Below are positions 15,492 to 22,507 of a stretch of 40,635 nucleotides of DNA, in pieces; positions within the stretch are counted from its first letter, which is position 1, and each line of letters begins with the position of its first letter. The notes below the pieces were generated by a model, which did not search any database, was not told the DNA's origin, and saw only the letters and a program-made list of their open reading frames with translations. A program made the position numbers and the translations under genes. Origin of the DNA: Methanobacterium sp. (lineage in GTDB: Archaea; Methanobacteriota; Methanobacteria; Methanobacteriales; Methanobacteriaceae); NCBI GenBank assembly GCA_003151535.1, contig PLXT01000115.1, forward strand, positions 97,943-138,577, written 5' to 3'.

Positions 15492-15582
15492 GGTGTACGA
15501 TGGGATTTGAACCCACGATGTTTGATATAATCTCATTCTGCTTCACAGGCAGATTCCTTCGACCACTCGGACCACGCACACC
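15492..15582 (-). tRNA. tRNA-His (GTG) with a long variable region
   Basis: The anticodon arm TCTGC-CTGTGAA-GCAGA carries GTG. The acceptor GTGTGCG/CGTACAC is extended by an encoded G(-1) opposite C73, the hallmark of tRNA-His. The D arm (GTCCGAGTGGTCGAAGGA) is of class II type and a 20-base variable region separates the anticodon and T arms, whereas normal tRNA-His is class I. T arm GTGGG-TTCAAAT-CCCAT is canonical. Confidence 0.75.
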
Positions 15583-15631
15583 ATTTTATTTTTCTCATAA
15601 ATTTTTAACCATAGGCAATTAAACCATATTG

Positions 15632-15701
15632 CTCTCATGAATGGATTTGAACCATTACCCCTTGGCTGCGCAGCCAAGTGTGCTCCTTACACAACATGAG
15701 A
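15632..15701 (-). tRNA. tRNA with 8-nt anticodon loop (CTGCGCAG)
   Basis: Acceptor TCTCATG/CATGAGA, D stem GTGT/GCAC with a 5-base loop, and T arm AATGG-TTCAAAT-CCATT are well formed. The anticodon arm CTTGG-CTGCGCAG-CCAAG has an 8-base loop and is a perfect 18-base palindrome; closing the C-G pair gives a 6-base loop. The decoded codon is uncertain (GCG after U33 would be Arg; a 4-base GCGC reading is possible). Confidence 0.65.
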
Positions 15702-15712
15702 ATATAATCTGG

Positions 15713-15801
15713 TAGAAAGTAGAGTATTCGAAACTCGCCCGTCATTACACGGGTTAACGTTTTCCAAACGCAAAAGGCCCACCTAACCTACAATACTTTC
15801 C
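15713..15801 (-). tRNA. tRNA-Ser (GGA)
   Basis: Acceptor GGAAAGT/ACTTTCT, anticodon loop TTGGAAA with GGA, and a clear extra arm CCCGT-GTAATG-ACGGG of serine type. T arm GAGT-TTCGAAT-ACTC has one outer mismatch. The upper anticodon stem is weak (one mismatch, one G-U). Confidence 0.75.
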
Positions 15802-15806
15802 ATTGG

Positions 15807-15889
15807 CAGAGAATAAAGGAATCGAACCCTCGCCAGTTTCCCGACGGCATGGATTTCAAGTCCACTTATCCCCATGGATGCTACTCTCT
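15807..15889 (-). tRNA. tRNA-Ser (TGA)
   Basis: Acceptor AGAGAGT/ATTCTCT, anticodon arm GTGGA-CTTGAAA-TCCAT with TGA, extra arm GCCG...TGGC, T arm GAGGG-TTCGATT-CCTTT, discriminator G. A normal class II serine tRNA. With GCT and GGA it makes three serine isoacceptors in this array. Confidence 0.88.
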
Positions 15890-15893
15890 ATAC

Positions 15894-15950
15894 TTAACTT
15901 CTTAGTCACTATTTCTAGTGTGCAACAATCACCACGTGCAGGTAAGTTAA
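15894..15950 (-). ncRNA. 57-nt structured element with a closing 7-bp stem
   Basis: The ends TTAACTT and AAGTTAA form a perfect stem. Inside are a CACTA-GAAA-TAGTG hairpin (GNRA-type loop on the minus strand) and a TGCA/TGCA hairpin. It sits five bases from tRNA-Ser(TGA) but has no T loop, so it is not a normal tRNA. Strand is assumed from the neighbours. Confidence 0.35.
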
Positions 15951-15957
15951 TTTGATT

Positions 15958-16046
15958 GTCTGGCGCACAAACGAGTAATTTAATACTTCCTCTCATGCAA
16001 TGCTAATCTACATTTCTTGTTTTAGCATAGTGCGGATTGCCCAGAC
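15958..16046 (-). ncRNA. 89-nt structured element between tRNAs
   Basis: Nested complementary segments are visible: GTCTGG/CCAGAC at the ends, CGCAC/GTGCG inside, and ATGCTAA/TTAGCAT as the core hairpin, plus a small AGTA/TACT hairpin. No open frame or T loop is present. It looks like a folded RNA processed with the tRNA array. Confidence 0.4.
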
Positions 16047-16075
16047 CGACATTTCTCTTGTAAGAGCGATATTTG

Positions 16076-16236
16076 CTGTAGGGGGAGGGATCGCACCTCC
16101 ACGCAGAGATTCAATAAAGGACAAGATGCTTGCAAGCTTGTGGTCAACCCATATCCCTTATCTGTTTCTTTTTCTGCAACCCCGTGACTGGAGGTCATGT
16201 CTACTAAGAACCGAAGCTCAATTTCATCACCCTACA
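16076..16236 (-). ncRNA. 161-nt RNA with tRNA-like acceptor and T arm
   Basis: The 5' end TGTAGGG pairs perfectly with CCCTACA at the 3' end, directly preceded by a 5-bp T-like arm GGAGG-TGCGATC-CCTCC and followed by G. Between them lie about 130 bases with further hairpins: GAGC-TTCG-GTTC, TGAC-CTCCA-GTCA, and a long arm closed by GCAGA/TCTGC containing ACAAG/CTTGT. The T loop has G where U55 is expected. This could be a tRNA-mimic such as a YrlA (bacterial Y RNA)-like molecule, a tRNA with a large insertion, or a new RNA. Only the closing stem and T-like arm are firm. Confidence 0.45.
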
Positions 16237-16241
16237 ATTTG

Positions 16242-16314
16242 CACGAGTGCCAGAATTCGAATCTGGAACTGCGGTTTTGGAGACCGAGATGATAGCCAGT
16301 TTCACCACACTCGT
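16242..16314 (-). tRNA. tRNA-Trp (CCA)
   Basis: Acceptor ACGAGTG/CACTCGT, D stem GTGA/TCAT, anticodon arm TCGGT-CTCCAAA-ACCGC with CCA, T arm CCAGA-TTCGAAT-TCTGG, discriminator G as expected for Trp. The D stem has the U11-A24 pair; A24 is the change found in the E. coli Hirsh UGA-reading tRNA-Trp. CCA end not encoded. Confidence 0.9.
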
Positions 16315-16327
16315 GTATTATAATATT

Positions 16328-16498
16328 TCAAATAACTACGTAAATTAGAACCTTACCATGTTCCCTAATAAATTTCAATTCACCATCAAACCCCATGCTC
16401 AACGCTTTCTCTTTATACTCCTCATATATCACATCAAAATTTTCAAATAAAGCTTTTTCTACTTCGCTTCCCAGTTTTTTATATCTCTCGTCTGGCAT
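16328..16498 (-). CDS. hypothetical protein, 56 aa
   Basis: An open frame starting MPDERYKKLGSEVEKAL and ending GKVLIYVVI, with even codon use and a helical, charged composition. It lies between the terminator at 16503-16533 and tRNA-Trp. No function recognised. Confidence 0.55.
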   Translation of the reverse strand: MPDERYKKLGSEVEKALFENFDVIYEEYKEKALSMGFDGELKFIREHGKVLIYVVI

Positions 16499-16502
16499 AA
16501 AT

Positions 16503-16533
16503 AAAAAAGCTCCAGATTTTGTCAGGAGCTTTT
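16503..16533 (-). terminator. terminator upstream of the 56-aa gene
   Basis: A 9-bp stem AAAAGCTCC with its complement (11-base loop) is followed on the minus strand by TTTTTTATTT. It ends transcripts coming from 16555-17116 and separates them from the tRNA array. Confidence 0.75.
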
Positions 16534-16554
16534 AAGTTATTTGAAGTTATTTTG

Positions 16555-16650
16555 TTAAACAAGTTCGGTATCACTTAAAAGCATGCCTATATTAATTGAA
16601 TTGCGTCTCCAATTAATCGAGCTGTTCATATGTATACTAAAAGTGTTCAT
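16555..16650 (-). CDS. possible small protein, 31 aa
   Basis: A short frame, MNTFSIHMNSSINWRR... ending SDTELV, directly upstream of a terminator. It has the Asn/Ile/Ser-rich look of other small proteins here. There is no homology or clear translation signal to confirm it. Confidence 0.35.
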   Translation of the reverse strand: MNTFSIHMNSSINWRRNSINIGMLLSDTELV

Positions 16651-16755
16651 CTTTTTATTTTTTGTGGGTCTCCCCTGTGTTTAGTTGTGTTCCTAATAAA
16701 TATAAGCAAATATACGAAAGGTTTTTTAAAAAGCAAATATTTCTCATTATTTTTT

Positions 16756-17116
16756 TTAATCGTTATCCTCTTCGTCATCGTAAGCTTCTTCATCGTCCCT
16801 TTGGGGGGTTATCTTCGCTATCCAAGATACTGATTAAATATTCTTCACTGATGAAGGTTCCGAATTCACCACCGAAGACTTTTTCTAAGGCGTCATATTC
16901 TGTTTTGGTGATTTCCTTGAATTCTATTTTAGCTAGAAAATCTTCTCCGTTAGAATAGTTAAGGCTCTCAGTATTTGCATAATAAGCAAACTCCCATGTT
17001 ATGCTTGTTGATAATTCTTCAAACCTTGCTTGTTCTTTATCCGTCATTATTTTAAAACCGTGTACATCAAACTCTTCTCCGTGGTTATCATTAAAAATTG
17101 CTAAGTACCTTGCCAT
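16756..17116 (-). CDS. hypothetical protein, 108 aa in frame 0, possible +1 frameshift to an acidic tail
   Basis: Frame 0 codes for MARYLAIFNDNHGEEFD... and stops at 16790 after DNPPKGR. At the end lies CCCCCCAAAGGG; shifting +1 there opens a further frame, DDEEAYDDEEDND, ending at TAA 16756-16758. The rich acidic tail continues the composition of the frame-0 end (LDSEDN), which suggests that the tail belongs to the protein. Either ribosomes slip at the proline codons or one C is an assembly or recent mutational error. The function of the main domain is unknown. Confidence 0.6.
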
Positions 17117-17131
17117 AATTTTTAAATAAAT

Positions 17132-17157
17132 ATGGTGCTATTGTGTAATAGCACCAT
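17132..17157 (-). terminator. bidirectional-type terminator hairpin
   Basis: A perfect 11-bp stem ATGGTGCTATT with its complement and a GTGT loop. The stronger T run is on the plus side, a weaker A/T-rich run on the minus side. It follows the 81-aa HTH-like gene. Confidence 0.7.
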
Positions 17158-17218
17158 TTTTATTTAAAAATTAAAAGTTTATCTCTTAATTGGGGATTTA
17201 AGAGATGGAGATTCGAAA

Positions 17219-17464
17219 TTAGAGCTTATTGTAAGTCTTAAGCAATTCTACGAAAGACTTATATGTGTCTTTGTTCACATTCTTCCTTTTGTAGTTCTCA
17301 CCAAGCCTTGCCTTAATATCAGAAAGATAATTCCTTCCGAAATTGTGAATTCTTGATGCTTCAGATAAGGAAACCATGTCCTTGATCGCTGTCTTCAGGA
17401 TCTTAATCCCATTTTCCACACTTGTTTGTGTTCTAGTGTTTTTTGTTGCAATTTTTGTAGCCAT
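17219..17464 (-). CDS. HTH-like small protein, 81 aa
   Basis: The basic N-terminus (MATKIATKNTRTQTS) precedes SLSEASRIHNFGRNYLSDIK, which has the spacing of a helix-turn-helix, followed by a Lys/Arg-rich region. It may be a small DNA-binding regulator. It is a single-gene transcript: a good promoter lies 38 bases upstream and a terminator downstream. Confidence 0.6.
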   Translation of the reverse strand: MATKIATKNTRTQTSVENGIKILKTAIKDMVSLSEASRIHNFGRNYLSDIKARLGENYKRKNVNKDTYKSFVELLKTYNKL

Positions 17465-17501
17465 TTTTTGTGTTTTAAATTAAAATTTTAATGAATAAAA
17501 T

Positions 17502-17532
17502 CAAATCTACACAAAGAATGCACATTATGCAA
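17502..17532 (-). promoter_or_regulatory. Bacteroidota-type promoter for the HTH-like gene
   Basis: On the minus strand TTG (17532-17530), a 20-bp spacer and TAGATTTG (17509-17502), giving a leader of about 30 bases before the ATG at 17464. Confidence 0.65.
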
Positions 17533-17535
17533 CCT

Positions 17536-18657
17536 CTAAGATAACAATTTTATGAAGTTCGCATATTCGGCTGCGTTTATAGCTCTGCCCAACTCTGGCC
17601 CTTCATTATATCCTAGCTTCATTAAGTCCTCCCCACTAACTGATAGTTTGAACACTAAAAAAGCGTCAATTAGCTTTGAATCAATCTTTTGAATATTAGC
17701 AAAAGTTTTAATTTGTTCTGCTGTAACTCCAGCGTTTCTTTCCTGTTTTTTAAGCTTAATAGCATTTTCCGCAGTCAAAGACATTAGGTTTAACAGAAAT
17801 ACTATTGCTTTTGACTCTTCGATTGTATACTTTAAAGTATTCAACTTGTTTGAAAGCTTTGCTAGGTCATTGCGTTTAAGTATGTCAGCTATAACAATGA
17901 TTGGATCTTTAGATTCAATAAAATCTTGGTTAATATCTAGCCCTTTGAAAATCCAATCAAAAAGTTTGTATGTTTCTAGGAGTTTTAGAAAAGATACAGC
18001 ACTTTTTGCTGACTTTATACCTTTCAAAAATTCATCCCTGATCCTTTCAGCACTAATTCCGCTCAAACTTGAGTCAGCCACCAATGCTTCATGCGCTTCT
18101 GAATCCAACTCACTTCCGAACCTAGCTGAAAATCTAACGGCCCTCATAATTCTCAGTGGATCTTCATTGAAGCGATCAGCAGGGTTACCCACCATTCTCA
18201 CTAGAGCCTTTTTAAGGTCATTTACACCACCCACAAAATCTATGACCTCTTGTGCATCTATATCATAGAAGAGGGCGTTAAATCTAATATCGCGTCTCAT
18301 ACAATCGCTTTCCATATCTCCAAAGACTACACTATCTGGCCTACGTCCATCTGAGTATTCGCCATCACTTCGCATAGTCGCAATTTCATATTCACTATCA
18401 GATGTTATCACATTAACAACACCGAAAGATTTACCAGTTTCCAATATGTTTTTAACAAAATTTCTGCCCTTCAATAGTTTAATAACTTCATCAGGTATTA
18501 GATTAGTGACCAAATCCCAATCTTTGGGTTGTACACCCAAAATACTATCGCGTATACAGCCACCAACAGGGTACAATTCAAAACCTTCCTTTTTAAAGAT
18601 TTGGTGAATTTCTTTTACATCGTTTGGTAGCTGTATAAAATGTTCTATCCTTTCCAT
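17536..18657 (-). CDS. cca: CCA-adding enzyme / tRNA nucleotidyltransferase, class II
   Basis: It adds or repairs the 3' CCA of tRNA using CTP and ATP. The class II signature is complete: VGGCIRD at 31-37, catalytic DWD at 46-48, RRDIRFNALFYD, and EDPLRIMRAVRFSARFG, followed by the ERIRDEF helix region. The length (373 aa) is typical. None of the tRNA genes or the tmRNA in this window encodes CCA, so this enzyme is needed to mature them if the host enzyme is limiting, and it would also mend CCA ends damaged during infection. TATCTTTG just before the ATG resembles a -7 box, but no good -33 element is visible. Confidence 0.92.
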   Translation of the reverse strand: MERIEHFIQLPNDVKEIHQIFKKEGFELYPVGGCIRDSILGVQPKDWDLVTNLIPDEVIKLLKGRNFVKNILETGKSFGVVNVITSDSEYEIATMRSDGEYSDGRRPDSVVFGDMESDCMRRDIRFNALFYDIDAQEVIDFVGGVNDLKKALVRMVGNPADRFNEDPLRIMRAVRFSARFGSELDSEAHEALVADSSLSGISAERIRDEFLKGIKSAKSAVSFLKLLETYKLFDWIFKGLDINQDFIESKDPIIVIADILKRNDLAKLSNKLNTLKYTIEESKAIVFLLNLMSLTAENAIKLKKQERNAGVTAEQIKTFANIQKIDSKLIDAFLVFKLSVSGEDLMKLGYNEGPELGRAINAAEYANFIKLLS

Positions 18658-18693
18658 GAGACAAAGATATATTAAAAAAATGAAACTAGGGAA

Positions 18694-20733
18694 TTAAACG
18701 TATTTTTTCTTAAAATAATCAAATGAAGCTGCATAAACAGCGGCACTTTTATTGCCGCTTTTTTCACTATTTTTTGCTACTGAAACTAGGTCTTTATATT
18801 TTTTAAAATCTGGCGATTTATATTGAAATCCTGTATTGAATATGGTTAGTTTGTGCTTATCTACATCATTAAGGGATTCGAAATACTGTTTCTTTTTAAC
18901 AGGGTCTGTAATAGTGAGGTCAGGATCTAATGTTGTAAATTCAAAATCTGGGCTTTCAATAGGTAATGTTAAAGTATTTATATCATTCCTTCTAAAAAAT
19001 TTTTCCCATACCATAAATGCTTCTGGTTTAATGTTACCAAATCTGGAAGGCATAAGATAATCTGGGTATATAAACGTCATCGCAATTTCATATATTAATG
19101 GACCCAACCCTTTTTCGGCAGCCACCCCAGCAACAGTCATCATCTTGTCAATAGCACTATAAAAATTAATCATCGCGTAGACCTTTGATTCGAGGCTATT
19201 ATACAGTGTAATATTTGAGGTTCGGTTTTGGCTTACATAAATACCAGTACCCTGTGGGAGATCATTTACTGTGGCCGCAATTTCCGTTAATACTTCTTCG
19301 TTTAATTTGTTGGGTTCTCGATACATTAATAAGTAAGAATCATCTTTTGACGGATAATCCAATTTGGCGTTCAATTTAAAACCCCTCTTGGTGTAATAAT
19401 TAATCAAAAACTTTCTTGATAGTGTGCTACTTGGCCCAGGAATGAGTTGCAATACAACATTATGTTTATCAGACAACATTTTTAAGTGATTGATGATTTC
19501 TGTTCCCTCTCCACCACCTCTTATATTCTTTGGTACATCAATTCTTTCAATTGTTATTAGATTATCATTGATTTGGTTAAGATCCAAATCATAACCAGCC
19601 CCTTTGCTACGTACTGATGCAGCATAACTGAAAAAATCATTTAAATTCTTATACTCTTTTAATATTTTCCTTCTTAACGATTCAAATAAAGATAATTGAT
19701 TTGGATCGACAAATGGTTTTTTAGTCTCTGGTTCCTCTGGTTCTTCTCTTTTAAATGAAAGCGCATCAATAGCATCTATTTTTTTAAAATCAACGCCAAT
19801 ACGTTTCAAATATAAAATACTATCTTTGATACCCAAGTCTTGTAGAATAACATTACTAGATGCATATACTTCGTTTTGATCTGGTAATAATGTCATCATA
19901 TATGTAGCATCTTCTGGATCTTTATTAAAATCGAATATAACAAAGACAAACCCCCATTCTGCATAATCATCCCAATAATGTTGCGCACGTGGTTGACTAA
20001 AACACCATGCGCTTGTACAACCTATTCTCTTCATTGCCTCATAATCATTAACCTGTATTACAATAATATTATTAGAATTTTGTATAATATTTGCATCGAC
20101 CATCGTTACAGCATCCAATAATGTTTCTATATCTTCTCCACTTTGTGGTGCAAATGCGAGTGAATAATGCTCCGCTATCTCATTCATTTTGTCGAGGTCT
20201 TTTTTAGCGTAAATCTTCTTTAAAACAATTTCTCCTTTAGGTGTATTTGGGATCATCTCCAAGTGACCCGCCAATTCTTGGACCTTCTTATTGATTTCCT
20301 TAAACTGATATTCAGACTCATATGGTGTACTCTTTAAATAGCCTAAGTTTCTTTGGGCTAATGATGGTAATTTATTAAACTTATTTATAACAAAATTTCT
20401 TTCATACAATAACGAATATAAGTCGGATACATGATATGGCGTATCATTTTTTTCATTATAAAATAAAAGATCTTTTTTAACAGGAAATATAGCCTTATTG
20501 TAATTTTTTAAATTATTATAGAATCCATTTGCCATAGCAATTTCAGATTCTTTTATTGGACTGAAACTACCTAACCAAACTAAAAAATCGGCTATTGATC
20601 TTGTAAAGACATCCCCATGTGTTATAGCCAATATCTTTTCCTTAATAGCTGGTGGTATTTTACCAGTATTAAAATATAGCTTTTCAGCTTGCTGTATATT
20701 TTCTCGTAATAACTTTTTAATTAAATCCTTCAT
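18694..20733 (-). CDS. multidomain protein with two GNAT-like domains, 679 aa
   Basis: The N-terminus starts MKDLIKKLLRENIQQAE, a leader-like helix seen in other proteins of Bacteroidota phages. Around residues 210-300 is a domain with IGCTSAWCFSQPRAQHYWDDYAE, also known from other phage proteins without a function. Around 380-470, IDVPKNIRGGGEGTEIINHL and INYYTKRGFKL fit a GNAT acetyltransferase fold (acetyl-CoA loop and C-terminal strand). The last 200 residues contain AAEKGLGPLIYEIAMTF and LMPSRFGNIKPEAFMVWEKFF, matching a second GNAT-like phage domain. The target is unknown; a modifying enzyme packed in the virion is possible. Its ATG directly follows a terminator. Confidence 0.6.
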   Translation of the reverse strand: MKDLIKKLLRENIQQAEKLYFNTGKIPPAIKEKILAITHGDVFTRSIADFLVWLGSFSPIKESEIAMANGFYNNLKNYNKAIFPVKKDLLFYNEKNDTPYHVSDLYSLLYERNFVINKFNKLPSLAQRNLGYLKSTPYESEYQFKEINKKVQELAGHLEMIPNTPKGEIVLKKIYAKKDLDKMNEIAEHYSLAFAPQSGEDIETLLDAVTMVDANIIQNSNNIIVIQVNDYEAMKRIGCTSAWCFSQPRAQHYWDDYAEWGFVFVIFDFNKDPEDATYMMTLLPDQNEVYASSNVILQDLGIKDSILYLKRIGVDFKKIDAIDALSFKREEPEEPETKKPFVDPNQLSLFESLRRKILKEYKNLNDFFSYAASVRSKGAGYDLDLNQINDNLITIERIDVPKNIRGGGEGTEIINHLKMLSDKHNVVLQLIPGPSSTLSRKFLINYYTKRGFKLNAKLDYPSKDDSYLLMYREPNKLNEEVLTEIAATVNDLPQGTGIYVSQNRTSNITLYNSLESKVYAMINFYSAIDKMMTVAGVAAEKGLGPLIYEIAMTFIYPDYLMPSRFGNIKPEAFMVWEKFFRRNDINTLTLPIESPDFEFTTLDPDLTITDPVKKKQYFESLNDVDKHKLTIFNTGFQYKSPDFKKYKDLVSVAKNSEKSGNKSAAVYAASFDYFKKKYV

Positions 20734-20769
20734 AAAAAAATGGGATATTTTATAAATATCCCATTTTTT
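20734..20769 (-). terminator. terminator directly before the 679-aa gene
   Basis: An 11-bp stem ATGGGATATTT with its complement and a 3-base loop is followed by a T run that ends at the ATG of the next gene, leaving no room for a promoter between them. Confidence 0.75.
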
Positions 20770-20774
20770 ATCAA

Positions 20775-21185
20775 TTACCCTATAATCTTGTGTATTATTT
20801 TTCCCAAGATTGTTTCTTTTTTAGCTGGTAAGACAGGTTCCAATGGTTGATCCTTTGGATATCCGTCTGGCCTTGCTTTTCTCCATATAGGTTTACCTTG
20901 GAAGACATCATCAATTATTTGCTTATAATTATCCTTATTCATATCACCATTCAGATAAGCATTCATGATGTATTGTAACTTGTCTCGTTGTTTATAGTAA
21001 AAACTCCATTTGTCTGTTATGGTATTCTTAAGTGCTACAGGAAGTTCAATTTTATATCTTTCTGATGTGAATATAATTCCATGGACGTTTTTTGTTTTTT
21101 TACCATAACGTTTAATGTGTCTTTTAATTTTGCGAGGTTTGTTCCAATTAGCCTCAAACCATGTTTTTTTAATGTCTATTGTCAT
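20775..21185 (-). CDS. hypothetical protein, 136 aa
   Basis: A strongly basic N-terminal half (NKPRKIKRHIKRYGKKTKNV) is followed by a Trp/Lys-rich middle and a short helical end (ILGKIIHKIIG). It could bind nucleic acid, judging by charge only. It lies 12 bases downstream of 21198-21737. Confidence 0.65.
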   Translation of the reverse strand: MTIDIKKTWFEANWNKPRKIKRHIKRYGKKTKNVHGIIFTSERYKIELPVALKNTITDKWSFYYKQRDKLQYIMNAYLNGDMNKDNYKQIIDDVFQGKPIWRKARPDGYPKDQPLEPVLPAKKETILGKIIHKIIG

Positions 21186-21197
21186 AAAATTTAATTT

Positions 21198-21737
21198 TTA
21201 ACGTTCAAAATAACCCAAAATATTTTCTTCTTTTAGATTTAATGTTTCTTTTTTTATTTCGGTACTCTTATAAAATTTATCCCATTCTGACTGTGGTTTA
21301 AGATCTCCCAAGTCTTCAGGATGTTCAGGTCTAAGTGGTATTCTAGCACCACAGCCTCTGTAACCAATTTCATCGTAATCAGTGTGTGTCCCAACATATT
21401 TAGAAAACAATGCATGATTAAATTCAATGGCTTCTAGCGTTTCGTCATCTATCTCATATGCAGTATAAATCCAATTATACTCATGTTCATATATGTCATA
21501 ATCTTCATCAAATGAACAATTGTTTAACTTACAATACTCTCTAAAGTCTTGTATTTCATCTTCTGAAAGAAGTGTTTTAATCGTATATTCATCAGTTTTT
21601 TTGAAGTATACTTTTTTACCTATCCATAGCATTATACCTGATAATGGGCCATCCCAATAATCCAGATGATATAACATTCTAGTTTGTCCTTGGGTTTCTT
21701 CTCTTAATTCGTTTAAACGCTTATATTTCATATTCAA
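21198..21737 (-). CDS. conserved hypothetical protein, 179 aa
   Basis: It contains MLYHLDYWDGPLSGIMLWIGKKVYF, a segment I recognise from unassigned proteins of other phages and bacteria, followed by acidic, Tyr-rich sequence. No catalytic motif is visible. tRNA-Cys lies immediately upstream. Confidence 0.7.
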   Translation of the reverse strand: MNMKYKRLNELREETQGQTRMLYHLDYWDGPLSGIMLWIGKKVYFKKTDEYTIKTLLSEDEIQDFREYCKLNNCSFDEDYDIYEHEYNWIYTAYEIDDETLEAIEFNHALFSKYVGTHTDYDEIGYRGCGARIPLRPEHPEDLGDLKPQSEWDKFYKSTEIKKETLNLKEENILGYFER

Positions 21738-21745
21738 TATTTTAG

Positions 21746-21816
21746 AGGTTGGGGATGTATTTGCAACACCGTGGTAACCCTTGCGGGGTTATGCCTAACT
21801 ACTCGGCCACCCAACC
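21746..21816 (-). tRNA. tRNA-Cys (GCA), altered loops
   Basis: Acceptor GGTTGGG/CCCAACC is perfect and the discriminator is U73, the main cysteine identity base. D arm GCCGAGTAGTTAGGC is typical. The anticodon arm TAACC-CCGCAAG-GGTTA carries GCA but has C33 in place of the universal U33. The T loop TGCAAAT has G55 in place of U55. Confidence 0.75.
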
Positions 21817-21821
21817 TTATT

Positions 21822-22076
21822 TCAGCTTATTTCAGCATATATTTTATCGTCTAAGTTATAAATTTTTAATTCACCCTTAATTTTTATACTACCCTTTGTT
21901 GTGGGATTATCAGGTGTCTCTTTCGTAGAAAAACCAACATTTGGACTAACATCTACATGATGCACATAGAATGTTTGGCCCTTGGTTTTAATAACCCACA
22001 TGGGAATGTTGGAATCCTCTAAATGTTTCTTGTTGAAATGAAAGATAATCTCATTCTTACCGTTATAATCAAGCAT
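21822..22076 (-). CDS. hypothetical protein, 84 aa, with a Shine-Dalgarno sequence
   Basis: The start MLDYNGKNEIIFHFNKKH is preceded at the right distance by AAGGAGGT, a rare strong Shine-Dalgarno in this AT-rich, mostly SD-free genome; the same bases encode the end of the PTH2-like gene. The body is beta-rich without a known motif. The start overlaps the PTH2-like stop by 8 bases. Confidence 0.7.
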   Translation of the reverse strand: MLDYNGKNEIIFHFNKKHLEDSNIPMWVIKTKGQTFYVHHVDVSPNVGFSTKETPDNPTTKGSIKIKGELKIYNLDDKIYAEIS

Positions 22077-22413
22077 GGGCTACCTCCTTTCCTAATAATG
22101 GAAATGAACTAGTAAGCTTCTGGGACTCATTACAGGGCTCTAACGCCACTGCTGTAATTTGGTTACCAAGATCAGGTTCTCTGAAAATTGTAAGCTTAAT
22201 GCCACGCATAGTGGCTTTAACGATAAGTTCTGTGAGTTGTTGTTCGTCTTGTACTGTTAAAAATACAAGATAGTTGGAATTAAACCAGCGCTGTGAGATG
22301 TCTGGATGCTCGTATTGAAAGTTTATTGCGGCATGACCTGCTTGTACTGCCGATCTGCCAAAGCCGATGTCTTTTCTTGTTACAATGCGTAACTTTTCTA
22401 CCTAATGTGTCAT
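22069..22413 (-). CDS. PTH2-like peptidyl-tRNA hydrolase, amber codon at position 4
   Basis: From 22401 down to 22069 one frame codes for KLRIVTRKDIGFGRSAVQ, AGHAAINFQYEHP, a LVFLTVQDEQQL strand-helix, and FREPDLGNQITAVALEPC, a good match to PTH2 (AAQ-AHA and the final AIGP-like strand). The only upstream ATG (22411-22413) gives M-T-H and then TAG before the conserved part. The frame has no other start except rare codons. It may therefore be silenced by a nonsense mutation, started at a non-standard codon, or read through. UAG is an ordinary stop elsewhere here (Rnl1 gene, metallophosphoesterase). tRNA-Arg lies just upstream. Confidence 0.65.
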
Positions 22414-22434
22414 AATATACTTTTTATAAATTAG

Positions 22435-22506
22435 TGAACCTAATGGGCCTCAAACCCATACCAACGCTTTTAGAGAGCGGTACTCTATCAATTGAGCTAT
22501 AGGTCC
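22435..22506 (-). tRNA. tRNA-Arg (TCT), second copy
   Basis: Acceptor GGACCTA/TAGGTTC, D arm AGCTC-AATTGATA-GAG, anticodon loop CTCTAAA with TCT, T arm ATGGG-TTTGAGG-CCCAT. The T loop has U56 in place of C56. It ends one base from the stop of the 111-aa gene. Confidence 0.8.
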
Positions 22507-22507
22507 G

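Noticed and set aside
16076..16236. Group I intron inside a tRNA
   Set aside because: The 161-nt length is too short and no P7/P3 core elements are visible.
16000..16323. Plus-strand open frame of 107 codons
   Set aside because: It covers tRNA-Trp and the structured RNAs on the other strand; the codon pattern follows RNA stems.
16630..16958. Plus-strand frames of 67 and 98 codons
   Set aside because: They overlap each other and the 108-aa minus-strand gene and lack any recognisable features.
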